A stretch of 64,000 nucleotides of DNA from Diaminobutyricimonas sp. LJ205. GTDB taxonomy: Bacteria; Actinomycetota; Actinomycetes; Actinomycetales; Microbacteriaceae. How positions within the stretch are numbered: the first letter of the stretch is position 1; every line of letters begins with the position of its first letter. A model generated the notes under the pieces. That model was not told where the DNA came from. It ran no database searches and was given only the letters and a program-made list of their open reading frames with translations. Where the stretch lies: assembly GCF_009755725.1 (NCBI RefSeq), contig NZ_CP046619.1, positions 2,108,001-2,172,000 of the forward strand, in the 5' to 3' direction. A program made the position numbers and the translations under genes. Positions 1 through 8,520 of the stretch are shown piece by piece.

Positions 1-248
1 GACGCCGGCGCATCAGCGCACCGTTCCCACATAACTCAGGAGTTTCGCGAAACACGCCGCGGAAACGTCCCGCCTGAGCGGCGTGCCACCGAAAAAGTCC
101 TGCGTTATGCAGCCTCGCCTGCGTCGGTAACCGAGGAGATGAGGCACCACGCCGTGCAACTTGGCTGATTGAAGCGGCGTCGCGCAAAAGCTCCTCACTT
201 AGCGACGGGCCTGCATGGAGGAGGAGTTGGTGCACACCCCGCAAACGA
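1..248. other. Intergenic stretch, no gene recognised
   Basis: No reading frame here looks like a protein. A 61-codon frame on the minus strand has no ribosome-binding site, no recognisable family and an unusual Arg/Cys-rich composition. The stretch is GC-rich and lies beyond the gltA terminator. It may belong to a locus lying mostly outside the window. Confidence 0.4.
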
Positions 249-282
249 GCAAACCCCGCCCGAAAGCCCGGGCGGGGTTTGC
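249..282 (-). terminator. Rho-independent terminator after gltA
   Basis: A perfect 14-bp inverted repeat (GCAAACCCCGCCCG and its complement) closes a 6-nt loop. It sits 14 bp past the gltA stop codon. The A/T-containing ends of the stem give a short T-run on either strand, so it can also end transcription arriving from the left. Confidence 0.85.
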
Positions 283-295
283 TGACTGAGTGAAC

Positions 296-1597
296 TCAGC
301 GGTGGTTGGTGGGCCACTCGCGGGCCGGATGCCCCGTGTACAACTGCTGCGGACGGCCGATCTTGGTCGCGGCATCCGCGTTCGCCTCACGCCAGTGCGC
401 GATCCAGCCGGGTAGCCGGCCGATCGCGAACAGCACCGTGAACATGCGGGTCGGGAAGCCCATCGCCTTGTAGATGACGCCGGTGTAGAAGTCGACGTTG
501 GGGTACAGCTTGCGGCTCACGAAGTAGTCGTCGGCGAGGGCGGCCTCTTCGAGCTCCATCGCGAGTTCGAGCAGCGGGTCGTTCACGCCGAGGGCGTTCA
601 GCACCTGCTCGGCGCTCTCCTTGACCAAGGTCGCCCGCGGGTCGAAGCTCTTGTACACCCGGTGGCCGAAGCCCATCAGGCGCACGCCCTCTTCCTTGTT
701 CTTGACCCGCTCGATGAAGCGCTTGACGCCCTCACCGGAGTCGCGGATCTCGGCCAGCATGTTCAGCACGGCCTCGTTCGCCCCGCCGTGCAGCGGGCCG
801 TAGAGCGCGTTGATGCCGGCCGACACCGACGAGAACAGGTTGGCCTCGGTCGAGCCGACCAGTCGCACCGTGGAGGTGGAGGCGTTCTGCTCGTGGTCTT
901 CGTGCAGGATCAGCAGCCGGTCGAGGGCGGCGCTGACCACCGGGTTCACCTCGTACGGTTCGGCCTGGGTGCCGAAGTTCAGCCGCAGGAAGTTGTCGAC
1001 GAAGCTGAGCGAGTTGTCCGGGTACAGGAACGCCTGCCCGAGGCTCTTCTTGTGCGCATACGCCGCGATCACGGGCAGCTTGGCGAGCAGCCGGATCGTG
1101 GAGATCTCGATCTGCTCCGGGTCGTGCACGCTGAGCGAGTTCTCATAGAACGTCGACAGTGCCGAGACCGCGCTCGAGAGCACCGACATCGGGTGTGCGG
1201 TGTGCGGCAGCGCGTCGAAGAAGCGCTTGAGGTCCTCGTGCAGCAGGGTGTGGCGGCGGATCTTCTCGTCGAACTCCGCCAGCTGCGTCGCGGTCGGCAA
1301 CTCACCGTAGATGAGCAGCCACGCCACCTCGAGGAAGGTCGAGTTCTTGGCGATGTCTTCGATCGCGTAGCCGCGGTAGCGCAGGATGCCCGCATCACCG
1401 TCGATGTACGTGATCGCGCTCTTGGCGGCGGCGGTGTTCACAAACCCGTTGTCGTAGGTGTTGAAACCGGTCTGCTTCTTGAAGGTCGAGATGTCGATGA
1501 CGGATGCCCCGTCAGCACTCTTGACTATCGGAAAATCGGCGGTACCCCCGGGAAAGTGAAGAGTGGCCTTCTGAGAGTCGTCGGCGAGATCATTCAC
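296..1597 (-). CDS. gltA: Citrate synthase
   Basis: Condenses acetyl-CoA and oxaloacetate to citrate, the entry step of the TCA cycle; cytoplasmic. The 433-residue length fits the hexameric type II enzymes of actinobacteria and proteobacteria. Visible active-site signatures are GPLHGGANEAV (catalytic His about 270), MGFGHRVYK (His about 312) and the NVDFYTG segment with catalytic Asp about 369. The LHEDHEQNAST signature around 231-241 is also intact. Start is a GTG; the N-terminal 40 residues carry the usual small beta domain of type II enzymes. It is the last gene of the minus-strand cluster but is separated from dapC by about 60 bp and has its own strong terminator, so it may be transcribed alone. 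Confidence 0.97.
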   Translation of the reverse strand: MNDLADDSQKATLHFPGGTADFPIVKSADGASVIDISTFKKQTGFNTYDNGFVNTAAAKSAITYIDGDAGILRYRGYAIEDIAKNSTFLEVAWLLIYGELPTATQLAEFDEKIRRHTLLHEDLKRFFDALPHTAHPMSVLSSAVSALSTFYENSLSVHDPEQIEISTIRLLAKLPVIAAYAHKKSLGQAFLYPDNSLSFVDNFLRLNFGTQAEPYEVNPVVSAALDRLLILHEDHEQNASTSTVRLVGSTEANLFSSVSAGINALYGPLHGGANEAVLNMLAEIRDSGEGVKRFIERVKNKEEGVRLMGFGHRVYKSFDPRATLVKESAEQVLNALGVNDPLLELAMELEEAALADDYFVSRKLYPNVDFYTGVIYKAMGFPTRMFTVLFAIGRLPGWIAHWREANADAATKIGRPQQLYTGHPAREWPTNHR

Positions 1598-1658
1598 GGC
1601 TACAGCCTATTGGAGTCCCGAGGCTACTGTGACAACCGCCAAAGCGAGCGCGAATCCG

Positions 1659-2759
1659 TTAGGCGAAATCGCCAAGCCGGCCCGCGGCGGCCCGGATCCG
1701 TTCATCGGATGCCGTCAATCCGACCCGCACGTGCCTGGACATCTCATCCCCGTAGTAGACGCCCGGGGCGCACAGGATGCCGGCGTCCGCGAGTCGTCCG
1801 ACGGTCTCCCAGGCCGGCCGGTCCTCGGTCACCCAGAGGTAGAGGCCTGCGGTGCTGGCGTCGATCCGGAACCCGGCGCCCTCGAGCGCGGGAACGAGGA
1901 TGTCGCGGCGGGCCCGGTACTTCTCACGCTGTTCGGCGACGTGCCGGTCGTCGGCCAGGGCCACCGTCATCGCGTGCTGCACGGGCGCAGGCGGCATGAG
2001 CCCGGCGTGCTTGCGCACCGCAAGCAGCCGCTGCACCAGCCGAGCGTCGCCGGCGATGAACCCGGCGCGGTACCCGGCCAGGTTCGACTGCTTGCTGAGC
2101 GAGTACACCGACAACAGGTCTCTCAGATCTCCGTCGCTGACCCGTGGATCAAGGATCGAGGGGGTCGGCTCGTCGCCCGCCCAGTTCAGTTCGGCGTAGC
2201 ACTCGTCGTTCACGATCACCGCGCCGAGTTCCCGTGCCCGCGCAACCGCAGCGCGCAGGGCGTCCGTCTCAAGCACGCCGCCGTCCGGGTTGCCGGGGCT
2301 GTTCAACCAGACCAGGCGCGTGTTCGCCGGCCAGCGGCTGGGGTCGGACTCGGCAATGGCGTCGGCGCCGGCCAACGCCGCACCGATCGCATAGGTCGGA
2401 TAGGCGACCGCGGGGTACACCACAGCATCGCCCGGCCGTACGCCGAGCATGAACGCGAGCGAGGCGACCAGTTCCTTCGAACCGATCGTCGGCATCACGT
2501 TGTCCGGGCTGAGGCCGGGCACGGCGCGACGGCGCGCGTACCAGGCGACGATGCCCTCGCGAAGCGCCGGCGTTCCCGCCGTGGCCGGGTAGGAGTGCGC
2601 GTCAGTGGCCTCGGCCAGGGCATCCCGAATCAGCTGCGGGGTCTCATCGACCGGCGATCCGACCGAAAGGTCGACCATCCCACCGGGATGCTTCCGCGCG
2701 GTCTCGGCGTACGGCTGCAGTGAGTCCCAGGGAAAGTCCGGCAGGTCCAGCGGCCGCAC
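1659..2759 (-). CDS. dapC: Succinyldiaminopimelate transaminase
   Basis: PLP-dependent class I/II aminotransferase (366 aa). It is expected to transfer an amino group from glutamate to N-succinyl-2-amino-6-oxopimelate in the DAP/lysine and peptidoglycan pathway. Visible features are NSPGNPDG (153-160), NDECYAEL (184-191), the PLP-lysine in SLSK (Lys 223) and the phosphate-binding Arg of GYRAGF (231). The GTG start overlaps the ferredoxin stop codon by one base, so the two are translationally coupled. The fdx-dapC adjacency is conserved in actinobacteria (Rv1177-Rv1178 in Mycobacterium tuberculosis), which is the main reason to choose DapC over a general aminotransferase. Confidence 0.9.
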   Translation of the reverse strand: MRPLDLPDFPWDSLQPYAETARKHPGGMVDLSVGSPVDETPQLIRDALAEATDAHSYPATAGTPALREGIVAWYARRRAVPGLSPDNVMPTIGSKELVASLAFMLGVRPGDAVVYPAVAYPTYAIGAALAGADAIAESDPSRWPANTRLVWLNSPGNPDGGVLETDALRAAVARARELGAVIVNDECYAELNWAGDEPTPSILDPRVSDGDLRDLLSVYSLSKQSNLAGYRAGFIAGDARLVQRLLAVRKHAGLMPPAPVQHAMTVALADDRHVAEQREKYRARRDILVPALEGAGFRIDASTAGLYLWVTEDRPAWETVGRLADAGILCAPGVYYGDEMSRHVRVGLTASDERIRAAAGRLGDFA

Positions 2760-3079
2760 TAGCCGGCCTGCGGCGGCAGGGCTGCGACCACCGGGTGGTC
2801 ACCGGCGATCTTGCCCACCTTGGCGGCGCCGCCGGGGGAACCGATCTCGTCGAAGAACTCGACGTTCGCCTTGTAGTAGTCCGCCCACTGCTCGGGCAGG
2901 TCGTCCTCGTAGTAGATCGCCTCGACCGGGCAGACCGGCTCGCAGGCGCCGCAGTCGACGCATTCGTCGGGGTGGATGTACAGCATCCGGTCGCCCTCGT
3001 AGATGCAGTCAACGGGGCATTCGTCGACGCAGGCGCGGTCGAGAACATCGACGCAGGGAAGGGCGATGACGTAGGTCAC
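2759..3079 (-). CDS. fdxA: 7Fe ferredoxin (3Fe-4S/4Fe-4S)
   Basis: Small acidic electron carrier of 106 aa. The N-terminal half has the Cys pattern of seven-iron ferredoxins: Cys 9, 17, 21 and 25 in CVDVLDRACVDECPVDC, then Cys 40, 43, 46 and 50 in CVDCGACEPVCP. The Cys spacing in the first group (C-x7-C-x3-C-x3-C) is typical of FdxA/FdxC-type proteins with one 3Fe-4S and one 4Fe-4S cluster. The GTG start overlaps the upstream stop (GTGA), and its own stop overlaps dapC. The redox partner is not shown by the context. Confidence 0.95.
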   Translation of the reverse strand: MTYVIALPCVDVLDRACVDECPVDCIYEGDRMLYIHPDECVDCGACEPVCPVEAIYYEDDLPEQWADYYKANVEFFDEIGSPGGAAKVGKIAGDHPVVAALPPQAG

Positions 3080-4215
3080 GGCTGTACACGTTCCTTTACT
3101 TCGGGGACAGTATCCATCCTACGCGCGGGCAGCCGCGGCCACGCGAGCACCACGAATGCCACGACCGCGGGACCGAAGGTCCACCAGTAACCGAGATCCG
3201 TCGCCGGGACCAGCACGGAGCCGCCCGGCCCGCTGCCGGAGAACATCGCGACGGCGCCGAGCACACCGACCGCGGCCGCGGCGGCGGTCAGCCGGCTGGC
3301 GAACAGGACGCGGAACCCGCCGAGCAGGCAGAGCACCATCAGCAGGGCCAAGGCAATCCCGAACGGCGGGATGCTCTGGTGTGTCGCGGTGCCGATGGCT
3401 CCGGCCAGTGCGCCGGTCATGAGGGCGAGAACGGATGCCGCGATCTTCGGCCAGACCCCGGCGAGCTTCCCGCTCCGACCGTCGGCGGCGGTCTCCTCGG
3501 CTTGCAGGGGCAGGTAGTACTCCACGTCGGCGATCGGTGTGACGGTGCCGTTGGACAGCTCATAGCTGGTCTCGGTCACCCGCAATTGGGTGGAATGCGC
3601 CGTCAGCGCGGCTCGTTTGCGGTCGAGCACCGCGCTGACATCGACCGGGATGGCGCCTTCGGCGTTCTCTGATGCGATCGCCCAGAAGTGCGCACCGGCG
3701 ACATCCGCCGCCAGCTTCGCCGCCGTGTGCGCGCGCACGTGGTCCGGGTGACCGTAACCGCCGTCGCGGTCGTAGCTGATCACCAGGTCAGCGGATGTCT
3801 CGGTGATCACGGCGGCGATGTCGGATGCCACCTCGCCGAGCGTCGCCGCTGACAATGACTCCGCAGAGATGCCCGGCAGCGGTTCCGCCCCGTTCTCGCC
3901 CCACTGCATGCCCGAGTCGAGGTAGCGGCGCGGCTCACGGCCCGGCCAACGGGCGTTCTCGTCGCCAAGGAAGCGCTGGTCGGTCACCCCGAGCGCCGCG
4001 ATCGCGTTCGCCAGTTCCAGCTCGCGCAGGCCGGCGAGGGCATCCGTCCCCTGCAGGTGCCGGAGCTCCTCGGGGATGACCTCACCGAGTTCGCCACGGG
4101 TCAGCGTGAGAACGGTGACGGGGGTACCCGCGTCGATCAGCGCCGCGATCGTCCCACCGGTCGAGATGGATTCGTCGTCAGGGTGAGCGTGAACGAAGAG
4201 CACATGTCTCGGCAC
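3076..4215 (-). CDS. mshB: MshB-like deacetylase with C-terminal membrane domain
   Basis: PIG-L/LmbE-family zinc deacetylase, probably GlcNAc-inositol deacetylase of mycothiol synthesis. Zinc-site motifs are HAHPDDE (residues 9-15) and GGYGHPDHVRAH (about 152-163). The start is taken as GTG at 4215 because the conserved beta strand begins there and the frame upstream lies inside the lipoprotein gene. The protein would be 379 aa, longer than the roughly 300 aa of mycobacterial MshB. After residue 250 it continues into about four predicted membrane helices (near 257-275, 284-302, 308-325, 335-352). In mycobacteria the order typA...mshB-membrane protein...fdx-dapC is conserved, so the extension looks like a fusion of the neighbouring small membrane protein. 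Confidence 0.85.
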   Translation of the reverse strand: MPRHVLFVHAHPDDESISTGGTIAALIDAGTPVTVLTLTRGELGEVIPEELRHLQGTDALAGLRELELANAIAALGVTDQRFLGDENARWPGREPRRYLDSGMQWGENGAEPLPGISAESLSAATLGEVASDIAAVITETSADLVISYDRDGGYGHPDHVRAHTAAKLAADVAGAHFWAIASENAEGAIPVDVSAVLDRKRAALTAHSTQLRVTETSYELSNGTVTPIADVEYYLPLQAEETAADGRSGKLAGVWPKIAASVLALMTGALAGAIGTATHQSIPPFGIALALLMVLCLLGGFRVLFASRLTAAAAAVGVLGAVAMFSGSGPGGSVLVPATDLGYWWTFGPAVVAFVVLAWPRLPARRMDTVPEVKERVQP

Positions 4216-4228
4216 TGTGCCCGCCCGG

Positions 4229-4711
4229 TCAGCGAGGCGTGACGACGTACGTCGCGACGGCAACCCCATCGGTCGTGGTGACGGTGAGGGTGACCGTGTA
4301 GGCGGAGGAGGTGAACGTCCCGAATCCGCTGGACGGGTCGGAGCTGATCCCCGAACCACTGAATCCGGCGTCCTCGAGCAGCTTCTGCGCGGCGGTGAAC
4401 TCGGTGGCGGAGGTCAACTCGATCCGCGCGGCCCAGCCGGAATTGTTCGGTCCCGTGCCGCCGCCGAGCACGGTCCCGGGAACCAGCGGCACGCCAGCCG
4501 GGAAGCTCTCGGGCAGCGATCCGTCGGTGGTCAGCTCAGCGCCCCCGAGCGCCTCGGAGACGAGACCCTCAACTCCCCCGCTCAGCTGTTCGACGCCCTC
4601 GTTGACGGCCCCTTCCACCACATTGTCGACCACGCTGCACGCGGACAGGGAGGCAGTGAGAGTGGCCGCAAGCGCGGCGGCGATCAGTGTGCGACGCATA
4701 GGGTCAAGCAT
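4229..4711 (-). CDS. Small lipoprotein, unknown function
   Basis: 160-aa secreted lipoprotein. An Arg-containing n-region and hydrophobic stretch are followed by the lipobox LSAC near residue 25. The mature part is Gly/Ser/Thr-rich with a repeated TVTLTVTTTD-like beta segment near the C-terminus. The first ATG (4711) overlaps the typA stop by 8 bp; an ATG at 4699 is an alternative start. It sits between typA and the mshB-like gene, 13 bp upstream of the latter, consistent with one transcript. No family recognised. Confidence 0.8.
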   Translation of the reverse strand: MLDPMRRTLIAAALAATLTASLSACSVVDNVVEGAVNEGVEQLSGGVEGLVSEALGGAELTTDGSLPESFPAGVPLVPGTVLGGGTGPNNSGWAARIELTSATEFTAAQKLLEDAGFSGSGISSDPSSGFGTFTSSAYTVTLTVTTTDGVAVATYVVTPR

Positions 4712-6611
4712 CCTGTTTCTTGAGTCGTGAGGTCAGCCGGGCACGAGCGTTCTGGTCGAGCTCCACCTTACGGATGCGCACCATGCCGGGCGTGACCTCG
4801 ACACACTCGTCCTCACGGGCGAACTCGAGGCACTCTTCCAGCGACAGCTGCCGAGACGGGGTCATCGACTCGAAGTTGTCGGCGGTCGACTGACGCATGT
4901 TGGTCAGCTTCTTTTCCTTGGTGATGTTGACGTCCATGTCGTCGGCACGCGAGTTCTCGCCGATGACCATGCCCTCGTAGACCTCTTCGGTCGGGTTGAC
5001 GAAGAAGGTCATGCGCTCCTGCAGGGCGATGATCGCGAACGGGGTGACCACACCGGCACGGTCGGCCACGATCGAGCCGTTGCTGCGCGTGTTGATGCTG
5101 CCGGCCCACTCGTCGTAGCCGTGGAAGAGCGCGTTGGCGATGCCGGTACCGCGGGTGGCGGTGAGGAACTCGGTGCGGAAGCCGATCAGGCCGCGCGAGG
5201 GCACGATGAACTCCATGCGCACCCAGCCGGTGCCGTGGTTCGACATGCCGTCCATGCGGCCCTTGCGGGCGGCAAGCAACTGGGTGATCGAGCCGAGGTA
5301 TTCCTCCGGCGCGTCGATGGTGAGGTGCTCGTACGGCTCGTGAACCTTGCCGTCGACCTTCTTGGTCACAACCTGCGGCTTGCCGACGGTGAGTTCGAAG
5401 CCCTCACGGCGCATCTGCTCGACGAGGATCGCGAGCGCCAGCTCGCCGCGGCCCTGCACCTCCCAGGCATCCGGACGCCCGATGTCGACGACCTTGAGCG
5501 AGACGTTGCCGACCAGCTCCTTGTCGAGGCGGTCCTTGACCATGCGCGCGGTGAGTTTGTGGCCCTTGACCTTGCCGACCAGCGGCGAGGTGTTGGTGCC
5601 GATCGTCATCGAGATCGCCGGGTCGTCGATCTGGATGGTCGGCAGCGGGCGAGGGTCTTCGGCGTCGGCCAGGGTCTCGCCGATGGTGATGTCGGGGAAA
5701 CCGGCGACGGCGACGATGTCGCCAGGGCCGGCGGACTCGGCCGGGTAGCGGTCAAGCGCCTTGGTGATGAACAGCTCGGTGACGCGCACGTTGTGCACGC
5801 TGCCGTCATGCTTCATCCAGGCGACGGTCTGGCCCTTCTTGATGGTGCCCTGGAAGACACGCAGAAGCGCGAGGCGACCGAGGAACGGCGAGGAGTCGAG
5901 GTTGGTGACCCAGGCCTGCAGCGGGTGCTCGTCGTCATAGGTGGGCGCCGGGATGTGCTTGAGGATCGCCTCGAACAGCGGCTCGAGGTCGGCGTTGTCC
6001 GGCAGCTCACCGTTGGCGGGCTTGTTCGCGCTGGCGGCACCGTTGCGGCCGGAGGCGTAGACGACGGGAACGTCGAGGATGGCGTCCAGGTCGAGGTCGG
6101 GAACCTCGTCTGCCATGTCGCTGGCCAGTCCCAGGAGCAGGTCCTGGCTCTCGGCAACGACCTCGTCGATGCGCGCGTCGGCACGGTCGGTCTTGTTCAC
6201 CAGCAGGATGACGGGCAGCTTGGCGGCCAGCGCCTTGCGCAGCACGAAGCGGGTCTGCGGCAGCGGGCCCTCACTGGAGTCGACCAGCAGCACAACGCCG
6301 TCGACCATGCTGAGGCCGCGCTCGACCTCACCGCCGAAGTCGGCGTGGCCGGGGGTGTCGATCACGTTGATGGTGATCGGCTTGTCGCCGGCGTGCAAGC
6401 CGTTGTAGGAGACGGCCGTGTTCTTGGCGAGGATCGTGATGCCCTTTTCGCGCTCCAGCTCGTTGGAGTCCATGGCGCGCTCTTCCAGGTGCTCGTGCGC
6501 GCTGAAGGAGTTCGTCTGCCGGAGCATGGCATCGACGAGCGTCGTCTTGCCATGGTCGACGTGCGCGACGATGGCGACGTTACGAAGGTCTGAGCGAGTG
6601 GCGATTGCCAT
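4704..6611 (-). CDS. typA: Ribosome-associated GTPase TypA/BipA
   Basis: Translational GTPase of 635 aa that binds the 70S ribosome and supports growth under stress and 50S assembly. G1 is [11 protein letters not shown] near the N-terminus, followed by EREKGITI (switch region), DTPGHADF (G3) and NKTD (G4). EF-G-like domains II, III and V follow, and the family-specific C-terminal domain includes [17 protein letters not shown]. Length matches the family. It heads the minus-strand cluster; about 80 bp separate it from the peptide-binding protein gene upstream. Confidence 0.97.
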   Translation of the reverse strand: MAIATRSDLRNVAIVAHVDHGKTTLVDAMLRQTNSFSAHEHLEERAMDSNELEREKGITILAKNTAVSYNGLHAGDKPITINVIDTPGHADFGGEVERGLSMVDGVVLLVDSSEGPLPQTRFVLRKALAAKLPVILLVNKTDRADARIDEVVAESQDLLLGLASDMADEVPDLDLDAILDVPVVYASGRNGAASANKPANGELPDNADLEPLFEAILKHIPAPTYDDEHPLQAWVTNLDSSPFLGRLALLRVFQGTIKKGQTVAWMKHDGSVHNVRVTELFITKALDRYPAESAGPGDIVAVAGFPDITIGETLADAEDPRPLPTIQIDDPAISMTIGTNTSPLVGKVKGHKLTARMVKDRLDKELVGNVSLKVVDIGRPDAWEVQGRGELALAILVEQMRREGFELTVGKPQVVTKKVDGKVHEPYEHLTIDAPEEYLGSITQLLAARKGRMDGMSNHGTGWVRMEFIVPSRGLIGFRTEFLTATRGTGIANALFHGYDEWAGSINTRSNGSIVADRAGVVTPFAIIALQERMTFFVNPTEEVYEGMVIGENSRADDMDVNITKEKKLTNMRQSTADNFESMTPSRQLSLEECLEFAREDECVEVTPGMVRIRKVELDQNARARLTSRLKKQDA

Positions 6612-6694
6612 GCGAGGGTTTCCTCAATGTGAAGTCGAGATCTGCGGGGATGCCCGCGACGAACGATTCTAACGGCTGCCGGTTGCGCGTGCGT

Positions 6695-8488
6695 TCAGCT
6701 GGCGGTCGGCTGCCACTCCCACACGTTCCAGAACACCCCGGGCGGCAGCGGCGACGGACTGATGCCTTCGACCGCGTCACTGTGCGCGATCAGTTGCGGG
6801 TATTGGTACAGCGGTGCCCCGTAGGAATCCGCCCAGAGCAGGGCGTCGATTTCGGCGAGCAGCTCGCTCTGCCGACCGTCGTCGATTGAGGTGGCGAGCT
6901 CGGCAAGCAGCGCGTCCACCTCGGGGTTGGCGTAGAACGAGAAGTTGCTGATCTCCTCCGTGGAGTGCAGCCGGGCGGCCAGTCCGGTCACGCCGACGTT
7001 GGTCGCGCGCCAGCCGAACAGGGCGGCGTCGTAGGCGCCAGGATCCCCGAGTTTCTCGACCCAGTCCGGGTCGGAGCAGTCGGTGATTCGGATGCCGGCG
7101 GGGGCCGCAGCATCCCGGATCAGTTCGTACTGCTGTACTCGCCGTGGATTGGACGGATCGAACAGCACACAGACCTCGGGACTGCTGACGCCCGCCTCGG
7201 CGAGGAGCTGCTGGGCAGCCCGCAGGTCGGGATGGGCATACGCGTCCGAGCCGTTCTGCTTGATGGTCTCGTCGTAGCCGTCGGTTCCGGGCATGATGAC
7301 GAACGAGTCGCGGGGGGCCGCCTTCTCATGCACCGGGGTGACCAGCGCATCGACGATCTGCTGCCGGGGCAGCACGGTCAGCAGCGCCTGCCGCACCGCC
7401 GGGTTCTCGATCGCGCCGTTGCGGCTGTTCGCCATCCGGAAGTCGAGGTGCTCGAACATGCCGTCGATGCCCTCCGCGACCGTGACCCCCGGGGCATCCC
7501 GCAACGCATCAGCGGTCTCGGCGCTCGGCCCGGGGCTGATCACGTCGAGTTCGCCCGAGGCGAGCCGCTCGATCGAGGACAGTGGATCGGTGCCCGCGTG
7601 CAGCCGGATCTGCTCGAAGCGAGGCTTGTGCTCGCCCCGGTAGCGCGGGTTCGCCGAGAAGGTCACCGGCTCGCCCTCGATGAGCTCGTCAAGCAGGTAG
7701 GGACCGGAGGTGACGATCCGGTCCGGGTCTTCGCGCAACCGATCGATGGTGAATCCGGTGGACCATTCGGTGGCCAGCGGGGCCAGCGCCGCGAGGTCGC
7801 GCTGTTCGATCGCGTCCACCATCGCCTGCTTGGCCTCGGCGGGCTTCTCGATGCCGAGTGCCTCCCGGGCGACGACATGGGCAGGAACGCCCAGCGAAAA
7901 GGCGAGCGGCCAGTCGGCGAAGTACCGGTCGTAGACCAGCGTGATCGACCGGGAGTCGTCGCCGATGGCCGGTGTCTGGCTGACGTTCTGCAGGCCGGAG
8001 TTCACCGCGCCGTCGAAGAAGACGACGTCCTCGGGCAGCGGGCTGAGGTAGGCGCCGGTCTCCGGGTCGAGATGGTCGGCGTCGTCGAAGTCTGGCGTGT
8101 TCAGCTGGCCCGAGTTCGCTGCCCACGACAACAGCAGGTCCGCGGCATCCACCGGTACCCCATCCGACCAGGTGGTGTCCTCGTTCACGGTGTAGCGCAC
8201 CGTGAATGGCTCCTCGGCCACCACGTCGATTTGGCCGAATGACTCGTCGGGCACCAGCGCGGTGCTGCTGTCGTAGTTGACGAAATCCGAACCGGTGACG
8301 AACGCGACGGCCGTGTTGGTCTCGGTGTTGCCGAAGCCGGTGGCCTCGTTCAGCGAGGTGAACGGGCCGGCCAGTTCAACCGAGATCGCCGATCCCGCGA
8401 CCACCGGATCCGTGTCGGTGCAGCCCGCGAGCAGCGCCGCGAGCCCCACCGAGGCGACTGCCGCGAGGGTTCGAGATCGTGGTGCCAT
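6695..8488 (-). CDS. Peptide-type ABC solute-binding lipoprotein (SBP_bac_5), second copy
   Basis: 597-aa OppA/DppA-family lipoprotein: signal sequence with lipobox LLAGC (Cys 23), then the large two-lobe fold. It aligns along much of its length with the binding protein at 13580-15385 (shared blocks such as QDESFG/PDESFG, TWSDGxxVDAADLLLxWA, PRQQIxDxLxxP and ENxxFWNxWEWxx-like C-terminus). It is therefore a paralogue within the same locus, placed 32 bp after the double ATPase gene. In mycobacteria typA is followed by lpqW, a lipoprotein of the same superfamily, so an LpqW-like role cannot be excluded. Substrate unknown; peptide is inferred from family. Confidence 0.85.
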   Translation of the reverse strand: MAPRSRTLAAVASVGLAALLAGCTDTDPVVAGSAISVELAGPFTSLNEATGFGNTETNTAVAFVTGSDFVNYDSSTALVPDESFGQIDVVAEEPFTVRYTVNEDTTWSDGVPVDAADLLLSWAANSGQLNTPDFDDADHLDPETGAYLSPLPEDVVFFDGAVNSGLQNVSQTPAIGDDSRSITLVYDRYFADWPLAFSLGVPAHVVAREALGIEKPAEAKQAMVDAIEQRDLAALAPLATEWSTGFTIDRLREDPDRIVTSGPYLLDELIEGEPVTFSANPRYRGEHKPRFEQIRLHAGTDPLSSIERLASGELDVISPGPSAETADALRDAPGVTVAEGIDGMFEHLDFRMANSRNGAIENPAVRQALLTVLPRQQIVDALVTPVHEKAAPRDSFVIMPGTDGYDETIKQNGSDAYAHPDLRAAQQLLAEAGVSSPEVCVLFDPSNPRRVQQYELIRDAAAPAGIRITDCSDPDWVEKLGDPGAYDAALFGWRATNVGVTGLAARLHSTEEISNFSFYANPEVDALLAELATSIDDGRQSELLAEIDALLWADSYGAPLYQYPQLIAHSDAVEGISPSPLPPGVFWNVWEWQPTAS

Positions 8489-8520
8489 CCTGTCGAGGGT
8501 AGTCGAGCGGATACCGCCTC

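Noticed and set aside
13-198. Minus-strand 61-codon frame at the left edge
   Set aside because: No ribosome-binding site, unlikely composition and no recognisable family; treated as intergenic.
662-1999. Long plus-strand frame opposite gltA and the dapC end
   Set aside because: Arg/Gly-rich antisense shadow of real genes in GC-rich DNA.
5121-6593. Long plus-strand frame opposite typA
   Set aside because: Antisense shadow; typA is unambiguous.
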